A DNA stretch of 9,401 nt, taken from the NCBI GenBank assembly GCA_046565985.1, contig JBKHXN010000085.1, positions 1 to 9,401 on the forward strand, given 5' to 3'. Position 1 is the stretch's first letter; the number at the start of each line of letters is the position of its first letter. Below the pieces are notes generated by a model, which was not told the origin of the DNA, searched no databases, and worked only from the letters and a program-made list of their open reading frames with translations. Both the position numbers and the translations under genes were made by a program. The DNA comes from Polycyclovorans sp046565985. Lineage in GTDB: Bacteria > Pseudomonadota > Gammaproteobacteria > Nevskiales > Nevskiaceae. This document shows positions 1 to 5,238 of this stretch, piece by piece.

Positions 1-11
1 CGAGAGACGCC

Positions 12-1013
12 ATGCCCGATGCCCTGCGACGCCAGTGGTTGCTGTTGCGCCATATTCCTCGCCACCCGCAGCGGCGTACCGCGGCGGAGCTGCGGCAGTA
101 TCTGGCCAGCGAGGGCTATCCGGTGGATTTGCGCAGCGTGCAGCGGGATCTGAATGATCTCTCCGCCAGCTGGGGCTTTACCAACGATCAGGAAGGCCGT
201 AAGCATTACTGGTACTGGCCGGACGGCTTTGCGGTGCTGGATGTGCCGGGGCTGAGCCCTGGGCAGGCGCTGGTGCTGCACATGGCCCGCCATTATCTGG
301 GGCGCGCCCTGCCCCAGTCGCAGCTCACCCAGCTGGATCCGTATTTCACCCAGGCAGAGCGGGTGCTCACCAGCCAGGGGCAGCCGCTGGCCCGCTGGCG
401 CAACCGGGTGCGCATCATCAGCCGTGGCCCGGCACTGGCGGTGCCCGATGTGCTGCCAGACGTACTGGATACGGTGCAGCAGGCCCTGCTCAGAAACCGT
501 GTACTGCACCTGCGCTACCGGCGCCGTGGCGAGACCCAGGCGCGCGATTACGAAGCCAGCCTGCACGCGCTGGTGCTCAAGGACGGGGTGATCTACGGCG
601 TGGTGACCTTCCGCAGTTACACCAACCTCAGCCACATTGCCCTGCACCGCATCCGTGAGGCGCAATTGCTGGAGCGCCCGGCCACCCGCCTGCCGGACTT
701 TGACCTGGATGCCTACCTCTCGCAGCAGGAAGGTTTTGCCTACCCGGGGCCGGAGACCGCGCGCATCAAGCTGCGGCTGCGGCTCAGCCCGGCGGTGGCC
801 GAGCATCTGGCCGAGCGCCCGCTGTCTGCCGATCAGACACTCAAGCCCACCACCGATGGCCAGGTGGAGGCACGGGCCAGCGTGCTCGACACCCAGGAAC
901 TGCGCTGGTGGCTGCTGGGCTTTGGCGACGCCGTGGAAGTGCTGGGCCCGGCGCTGCTGCGGCGCGCCTTCCGTGACATTGCAGGGCGTCTGCACCAGCG
1001 TTATACGACCTGA
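12..1013 (+). CDS. WYL-domain transcriptional regulator (HTH-WYL-WCX)
   Basis: The protein has 333 residues, a normal length for WYL regulators. Residues about 5-65 form a DeoR/HTH_11-like winged helix (LLRHIPRHPQRRTAAEL through SVQRDLNDLS, with the recognition helix near residues 40-50). A linker follows, then a WYL domain at about 155-225 (LHLRYRRRGE, then LVLKDGVIYGVV, then HRIREAQLL). A WCX C-terminal domain covers about 245-330. WYL proteins are usually dimeric DNA-binding regulators whose WYL domain senses a ligand, often nucleic acid or a nucleotide. That is family knowledge; the ligand here is unknown. The ATG at 12 is chosen because the N-terminus matches the family start, although the frame stays open to the window edge. 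Only 11 bases lie upstream, including GAGAGA at 2-7. The next gene follows after 30 bp on the same strand, so the two are probably co-transcribed. Confidence 0.88.
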   Translation: MPDALRRQWLLLRHIPRHPQRRTAAELRQYLASEGYPVDLRSVQRDLNDLSASWGFTNDQEGRKHYWYWPDGFAVLDVPGLSPGQALVLHMARHYLGRALPQSQLTQLDPYFTQAERVLTSQGQPLARWRNRVRIISRGPALAVPDVLPDVLDTVQQALLRNRVLHLRYRRRGETQARDYEASLHALVLKDGVIYGVVTFRSYTNLSHIALHRIREAQLLERPATRLPDFDLDAYLSQQEGFAYPGPETARIKLRLRLSPAVAEHLAERPLSADQTLKPTTDGQVEARASVLDTQELRWWLLGFGDAVEVLGPALLRRAFRDIAGRLHQRYTT

Positions 1014-1026
1014 TCTGTCGTATTGA

Positions 1027-1032
1027 GGGAGG
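1027..1032 (+). promoter_or_regulatory. Ribosome binding site of the PP2C gene
   Basis: GGGAGG lies 11 nt before the ATG at 1044. It decides the start: the in-frame TTG at 1023 lies upstream of this site, and the ATG at 1036 is in another frame. The spacing is a little long. Confidence 0.55.
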
Positions 1033-1043
1033 ATCATGCGCGC

Positions 1044-1781
1044 ATGAGTGCTCCATTCCCGGATCCGGCTCCCGATCGCGGCTGGCAGCTCAGCCAGGCC
1101 CAGGACCAGGGCCGCCGCAAACGGCAGGAAGATGCCTGCGGGCATGCCCTGCGCGGTGACTGGCAACTGCTGGTACTGGCAGACGGCGTGGGCGGGTTGC
1201 CCGACGGTGACCGCGCGGCACGCACGGCAGTGGAAGCCAGCCTGCACGCATTTGCCGATACGCCCGAGCCCCAGGGCTGGGCGCAGGACGGATACTTTCG
1301 TGCCTGGGTCGAGCAGCAGCTGTACCCGGAAGTCCTCGCCCGCTACCAGTCGTACAGGCTGCACCCGATGGCGTGCACGACGCTGATCATCGCCTGCATC
1401 CATCGCGGCAGCGGCGTCTGCCAGGCTGCGTATGCGGGTGATTCCATCCTGTTGCACGCCGGCCGCGAGGGCGCCCCGCACTTCCAGCACGCGCGTCACC
1501 AGAACCGGTTTGGTGAGATCACCCGGGTGGTCGCGCGTGACGGGCCCGCCCAGACCGAGCCGCCATTCGACTACTGGCGCGGCACGATCCAGCCGGGCGA
1601 ATCCCTGCTGCTGGCCAGTGATGGCCTGGATGTCCTGCTGGAACGGCCCGAAGACCTGCAACGCCTGCTGCGGTCGCCCGACAGCGGCGGCGCACAGAAT
1701 CTGGTCAGCGCGGTACTGGCAGGCCACAACCCGTTTCAGGACAACGTGACCGTACTGGTGCTCTGGCGCCTGCCCGCCTGA
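1044..1781 (+). CDS. PP2C-family Ser/Thr protein phosphatase
   Basis: This 245-residue cytoplasmic protein should be a metal-dependent (Mn/Mg) phosphatase removing phosphate from Ser or Thr residues. All the PP2C metal-site motifs can be seen in order: RKRQEDA (E29, D30), LADGVGG (D47, G48), MACTTL (the usual GTT has become CTT), AYAGDS (D133), LLASDGL (D193) and QDNVTVL (D233). The length equals a bare catalytic domain. There is no signal peptide, membrane segment or attached kinase or FHA domain. It lies 30 bp after the WYL regulator gene and its transcript ends at the terminator just downstream. No Ser/Thr kinase is visible in the window, so a partner kinase or substrate must lie to the left or elsewhere. 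The family call is firm; the substrate is unknown. Confidence 0.9.
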   Translation: MSAPFPDPAPDRGWQLSQAQDQGRRKRQEDACGHALRGDWQLLVLADGVGGLPDGDRAARTAVEASLHAFADTPEPQGWAQDGYFRAWVEQQLYPEVLARYQSYRLHPMACTTLIIACIHRGSGVCQAAYAGDSILLHAGREGAPHFQHARHQNRFGEITRVVARDGPAQTEPPFDYWRGTIQPGESLLLASDGLDVLLERPEDLQRLLRSPDSGGAQNLVSAVLAGHNPFQDNVTVLVLWRLPA

Positions 1782-1784
1782 TTT

Positions 1785-1829
1785 CTGTGCCGGGCCGCTG
1801 ACACTGCGACAGGCCCGGCACAGCTTTTT
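1785..1829 (+). terminator. Rho-independent terminator after the PP2C gene
   Basis: A perfect 12-bp inverted repeat pairs CTGTGCCGGGCC (1785-1796) with GGCCCGGCACAG (1812-1823) around a 15-nt loop. TTTTT follows at 1825-1829. It starts 3 nt past the PP2C stop codon. The T-run is only on the plus-strand side, so it should end the WYL-PP2C transcript and not the convergent gene. Confidence 0.9.
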
Positions 1830-1895
1830 AATCCGGCCCCGGCCAAGCTGCCGGCGCGTCTCCGGCAGGCGGCAGCCTGGCTGCGTGCTGCATGC

Positions 1896-2381
1896 TCAAT
1901 GCACCGGTCCATCGTGCATCGTGGCTTCAGCCCCGGCGGATTCTTTCCTCTTCAGGTCAAAGTGCAGCTCCCGGGCGGCGTGGGCCATGGCATCCAGGTA
2001 GCGGCTCATGCGCGCGGCTTCCAGATCACTGGTACGCAGCGCCAGGAATTCAATGCACGCGGAGGCGGGGTTGTAGCGGTCATCCACCAGCGTATCCACG
2101 CGAAACAATTTGGCCAGCTTGTACTGGAAATTCAGATCGTTGATGCAATGTTCCAGCCGCTGGATCCCGGCCTTGTCGTCCACTTCCACCGTGTGGAGGC
2201 CAGGCATGATGAGACGGACGAAGTGCGGATCCTGCTCGTCGAAGACCATCCGGACCAGGAACTGGTCGTACTGGAATTCAATCAGCGTGTCGCTCATCGC
2301 CACGGCATCCTGAATGCCGAGCTTGTCATTGAGCACGTGCAGTGCAGCGGTCTGGTATTTGGCGATCAGGGGATGGCTCAT
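1896..2381 (-). CDS. YbjN-like protein of unknown function
   Basis: The protein has 161 residues and is acidic, soluble and without signal peptide or membrane segments. Its pattern resembles the YbjN / type III secretion chaperone-like fold: an N-terminal helix (IAKYQTAALHVLNDKLG), strands (LIEFQYDQFLVRMVF, FVRLIMPGLHTVE), then helices (LEHCINDLNFQYKLAKLFRV, then a C-terminal helix). I recognise the fold only by this pattern and not by a diagnostic motif, and no enzymatic residues stand out. Proteins of this kind are usually adaptors or chaperone-like. The ATG at 2381 is chosen over a TTG at 2450 because GGAGAG lies 5 nt before it and the extra N-terminal residues look non-coding. It is convergent with the PP2C gene. 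A 216-bp gap separates it from the upstream receiver gene, so it probably has its own promoter. Confidence 0.75.
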   Translation of the reverse strand: MSHPLIAKYQTAALHVLNDKLGIQDAVAMSDTLIEFQYDQFLVRMVFDEQDPHFVRLIMPGLHTVEVDDKAGIQRLEHCINDLNFQYKLAKLFRVDTLVDDRYNPASACIEFLALRTSDLEAARMSRYLDAMAHAARELHFDLKRKESAGAEATMHDGPVH

Positions 2382-2386
2382 CAGGT

Positions 2387-2392
2387 CTCTCC
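2387..2392 (-). promoter_or_regulatory. Ribosome binding site of the YbjN-like gene
   Basis: GGAGAG on the minus strand, 5 nt before the ATG whose first base is at 2381. It supports the shorter 161-residue protein over the longer reading from 2450. Confidence 0.7.
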
Positions 2393-2426
2393 GGCGGTGG
2401 ATGGAGCACCCAGTGTATGAATTGAT

Positions 2427-2443
2427 GCGACAGATAATGTCGC
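2427..2443. promoter_or_regulatory. Operator-like inverted repeat upstream of the YbjN-like gene
   Basis: GCGACA-gataa-TGTCGC is a perfect 6-bp dyad with a 5-bp spacer, centred about 54 bp upstream of the YbjN-like start codon. It sits in an AT-richer stretch (about 2410-2480) where a minus-strand promoter would be expected. I could not place a convincing -35/-10 pair. The size and spacing fit a dimeric repressor or activator site, but the binding protein is unknown. Confidence 0.35.
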
Positions 2444-2575
2444 TCACCAATAAATACTTTCCCTTATTGATTCAATGGACTCGGCCGTACTTCAATCCAT
2501 CCAACCTGCAGACGCAGAGCTCGTACGCATCTCAACGCAACTGGATACCAGAAGCCACGGGCTGCACAGTTAGCC

Positions 2576-2589
2576 AAGCGGGCCCGCTT
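2576..2589. repeat. 14-bp perfect palindrome after the receiver gene
   Basis: AAGCGGGCCCGCTT is a perfect palindrome beginning 8 bp past the stop codon of the minus-strand receiver gene. It could fold as a 5-bp stem with a GGCC loop at the 3' end of the signalling operon transcript. No T-run follows on the minus strand (GGCTAACTG), so it is not a classical intrinsic terminator. It may act as an end-of-transcript hairpin or a protein-binding site. Confidence 0.35.
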
Positions 2590-2597
2590 CCCCCGAA

Positions 2598-3107
2598 TCA
2601 CCCCAACAGCGAGCGCAGGAATTCGAGCAGTTTCTGCGGGCTGGCGGCCTTGGTCTCGAAGCGCGTGGCGCCGAGCGCCAGGGCCAACTCGACGTCCTCG
2701 GGGCGGCTGGAGGTGGAATAAACCATCACCGGCAGCCCGGCCAGATGCGGCGCGGAACGGATGCGGCGCAGAGCCTCGAAGCCGGAAACGCGCGGCATGT
2801 TGAGATCGAGGATGACCATGTCGGGCAGGCCTCCTTCTTCCAGCGCCGGCTGGTCGCCATTGCCGGGGCGTGGGGGCAGCAGCCCCAGCCGGCTCAGCAG
2901 CTGCTCGCCGTTGTCGAGGATCTCCAGGTCCACTTCGGGCAGGGCCTGACGGCAGGCGTCGCGGATGAAGAACACGTCGTCCACATCGTCTTCCACGATG
3001 AGGATGCGCTGGCGCCCGGTGTGCCGAGCCGGACCAACAGCCTCGGCGCTGGCGGGTGGCACGGACGGCGGACGGCGGCGGTGACCTGCGGCGACATGGA
3101 TCAGCAT
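2598..3107 (-). CDS. Single-domain response regulator (Rcp1/CheY-like receiver)
   Basis: The protein has 169 residues: a Pro/Ala/Arg-rich extension of about 33 residues, then one receiver (REC) domain (about 34-169) with no output domain. Visible features are the acidic pocket (ILIVEDDVDD, residues 36-44), the phospho-acceptor D101 in MVILDLNMP, the switch residue S131 (or T132) in YSTSS, and K153 in ETKAAS. The usual Pro after this Lys is Ala here. The VFFIRDA helix and the loop before D101 are typical of Rcp1-type receivers, which are partners of PAS- or phytochrome-containing kinases. It is the last gene of the kinase operon, 31 bp after the GGDEF-EAL gene, with AGGAGG 5 nt before its ATG. 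It is most likely phosphorylated by the upstream kinase and acts by protein-protein contact or as a phosphate sink. The target is unknown. Confidence 0.9.
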   Translation of the reverse strand: MLIHVAAGHRRRPPSVPPASAEAVGPARHTGRQRILIVEDDVDDVFFIRDACRQALPEVDLEILDNGEQLLSRLGLLPPRPGNGDQPALEEGGLPDMVILDLNMPRVSGFEALRRIRSAPHLAGLPVMVYSTSSRPEDVELALALGATRFETKAASPQKLLEFLRSLLG

Positions 3108-3112
3108 GACGG

Positions 3113-3118
3113 CCTCCT
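3113..3118 (-). promoter_or_regulatory. Ribosome binding site of the receiver gene
   Basis: A perfect AGGAGG on the minus strand, 5 nt before the ATG at 3107. It fixes the start and suggests the receiver is translated more strongly than the coupled gene before it, which has only a weak site. Confidence 0.8.
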
Positions 3119-3138
3119 CGGTCGTTACGGCTCAGGTT

Positions 3139-5238
3139 TCAGTCTACTCCGCTGACCAGCATTTCGGCGATGGGTCGCCCCAGCAGATAACCCTGCAGCT
3201 CATCGCAGCCGGCGGCTTCCAGGAAACTGCGCTGCGCCTGGGTTTCCACGCCCTCGGCCACCGAGCGCAGGCCCAGGTTGTGGGCCAGGCTGATGATCGC
3301 CCGGCAGATGGTGGCATCCCGCCCTGAAATCAGGCAGTTGGCGACGAAGCTGCGGTCGATCTTGAGGTTGTCGATCGGCAGGCTGCTCAGATAGCTCAGG
3401 CTCGAATAGCCGGTGCCGAAGTCGTCGATCGCCAGATACACCCCCAGCGCCTTGAGACGCTGCAGCACGGTGGCAAAGTGGCTGAAGTTGGATGCCAGCC
3501 CCGATTCGGTGATTTCCAGTTCCAGGCAGTGGGCCGGCAGTCCGGTGTCGCGGATCACCCGCTCTATGCGGCCCGGGAAGCCGGGTTCCTGAAGCTCGCG
3601 GGTGGAGATGTTCACCGCCACGCGGATGTCGCGCTTCCACTGTTTCTGCATGGCCACGGTATGGGCGCAGGCCTGTCGCAGCACGCTGTGCCCCAGGCGG
3701 CCGATCAGGCCGATTTCCTCCGCGAGTGGGATGAACAGCAGCGGCGAGATGAACCCCATCTCGGGGTGCTGCCAGCGCGCCAGGGCCTCGAAGCGCAGCA
3801 CGCCCTGACGGTGCAGGTTGACGATCGGCTGGTACACCACGCTGATCTGCTCCTGCTGCACCGCCTCGCGCAGATGGCGCTCCAGGCGGATGCGCTGGTC
3901 GGCGCGTTCGGTCATCTCCGGCGTAAAGCGCGTGGTCTGGTTGCGGCCGGCATCCTTGGCGCGGTAGAGGGCGAGGTCGGCCTTGCGCAACAGGGTCTGC
4001 GGGTCTTCCCCGTCTGCTGGGAAAAAGGCCAGACCGATGCTGGGCTGGATGATGCAGGTCTCACCCTGGATCTGCATGGGTTCGCTGATCAGCTTGCGCA
4101 ATTGTTCGGCACGGGCTGTGAAGTCAGGTCCGGGGCGCGCGGTGAGGACCACGGCAAACTCATCGCCGCCGATACGCGCCACATGGTCGCCCTGGTCCAC
4201 GGATTGTTTCAGGCGCTCAGCCACCTCGCAGATGATCTCGTCGCCCACGCTGTGGCCCAGGGCGTCGTTGATGTACTTGAAGTGATCGAGGTCCAGCAGG
4301 GCCAGGCACAGGGGCTGCCGTGTGCTGCGGGCGCGGCCCAGGCTCTGCGTCAGCTCATCGGCCAGCTGGTTGCGGTTGGCCAGCCCGGTGAGCAGGTCGT
4401 GCGTGGCGCGGTGCAGCAGTGTCTCCTCAAAGCGTATGTGCTCGGAGATATCGGTCTGCACGCCGACCAGGTGGGTGATCTGGCCACCCTCGTTGCGCAC
4501 CGGGGAGATGCTGAGTTCATTCCAGAACATCTGGCCGTCCTTGCGCCAGTTGCGCAGGATGGCGTGCCCCTCGCTGCCCGAGCGGATGGCCTCGCGGATG
4601 GCGTCCAGCGCCGGCTGGTCGGGTTCCTTGCGGTTGAGGATGCGGCAGTTCTGGCCCCGAATCTCCTCGGCGCTGTAGCCGGTCATCTGCTCGAAGGCCG
4701 GATTGACATAGATGATGGGCAGATCCGGCTGCCGGGCGTCGCAGATGGTGATGCCGCTGGCCGAGGCGTCTATGGCGCGCTTGAACAGGTGCAGGTCCTG
4801 TTCGCGCGACTGCAGCTCCTCCTGCGCGCGGGCGCGCTGCAGCGCGTGACGGATGGTGCGGTCCAGCAGGTCGGCCTGCAGGCGGTTCTTGACCAGATAA
4901 TCGGCCGCCCCCAGGGACAGCGCCAGCTCGTCCAGGTCTATGCGGTCCATGCCCGTGAGCACGATCACCACCGGGCGCCTGCCCGGTTGCCCCTGCACGT
5001 TCTGCAGCAGCTCGATGCCGTTGTCGGGCCCCAGCCGGTAGTCCAGCAGATAGACCTGATGCGAACCGGACTGCAGCGCCTCACGCGCAGCCGCCAGCGT
5101 GCTCACCCACTCCACCTCGTATTCGCGGCCCTGTATCTGGCCGAGCAGGTCCTTGATGATGAAAAAATCATCCTGATCGTCGTCAATCACCAGCACCGAT
5201 ATCGGCGCGGCGGTGATGCTGTCCCGTACCTTACGCAT
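3139..5238 (-). CDS. Response regulator REC-PAS(LOV)-GGDEF-EAL, cyclic-di-GMP turnover
   Basis: A 699-residue cytoplasmic protein. REC is at about 12-130 (acidic D19-D21, phospho-acceptor D66, T95, K117). A short helix leads to a PAS domain at about 150-265 with LOV hallmarks: GQNCRIL (C198), IREAI (R215), RNWRKDG (N230), FWN (N240) and GVQTD (Q261). The GGDEF domain is at about 270-440, with the intact motif at 357-361 and metal-site D316. The inhibitory RxxD site is lost (DQGD at 348-351). The EAL domain is at about 450-695: EAL 484-486, N543, E575, DDFGTGYSS from D605, K626, E662 and Q682. Both the cyclase and phosphodiesterase sites look complete, so synthesis, hydrolysis or switching between them is possible. 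The ATG at 5238 overlaps the kinase gene by 8 nt; the frame upstream of it (to 5724) reads as kinase shadow. Phosphorylation by that kinase is the expected input. Confidence 0.93.
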   Translation of the reverse strand: MRKVRDSITAAPISVLVIDDDQDDFFIIKDLLGQIQGREYEVEWVSTLAAAREALQSGSHQVYLLDYRLGPDNGIELLQNVQGQPGRRPVVIVLTGMDRIDLDELALSLGAADYLVKNRLQADLLDRTIRHALQRARAQEELQSREQDLHLFKRAIDASASGITICDARQPDLPIIYVNPAFEQMTGYSAEEIRGQNCRILNRKEPDQPALDAIREAIRSGSEGHAILRNWRKDGQMFWNELSISPVRNEGGQITHLVGVQTDISEHIRFEETLLHRATHDLLTGLANRNQLADELTQSLGRARSTRQPLCLALLDLDHFKYINDALGHSVGDEIICEVAERLKQSVDQGDHVARIGGDEFAVVLTARPGPDFTARAEQLRKLISEPMQIQGETCIIQPSIGLAFFPADGEDPQTLLRKADLALYRAKDAGRNQTTRFTPEMTERADQRIRLERHLREAVQQEQISVVYQPIVNLHRQGVLRFEALARWQHPEMGFISPLLFIPLAEEIGLIGRLGHSVLRQACAHTVAMQKQWKRDIRVAVNISTRELQEPGFPGRIERVIRDTGLPAHCLELEITESGLASNFSHFATVLQRLKALGVYLAIDDFGTGYSSLSYLSSLPIDNLKIDRSFVANCLISGRDATICRAIISLAHNLGLRSVAEGVETQAQRSFLEAAGCDELQGYLLGRPIAEMLVSGVD
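5231..5238 (-). other. 8-nt gene overlap (kinase stop / response regulator start)
   Basis: ATGCGTAA on the minus strand contains both the response regulator start (ATG CGT AAG) and the last codons of the kinase (GAT GCG TAA). No strong ribosome site precedes this ATG. Translation of the regulator is therefore probably coupled to that of the kinase, which would keep the two in fixed ratio. Confidence 0.8.

Noticed and set aside
1848..1868. Hairpin CTGCCGG-N7-CCGGCAG as a terminator for the YbjN-like gene
   Set aside because: The 7-bp stem is real, but no T-run follows on the minus strand, so it cannot be called an intrinsic terminator.
1899..2420. A 173-codon plus-strand frame opposite the YbjN-like gene
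   Set aside because: It is His/Gln/Val-rich without a domain pattern. The minus-strand gene has a good ribosome site and protein-like helix and strand pattern.
2466..2476. Short palindrome ATTGATTCAAT and a nearby TTGAAT as a minus-strand promoter
   Set aside because: At 17-bp spacing the -10 position reads TATTGG, a poor match. The 5-bp arms are expected by chance in AT-rich sequence.
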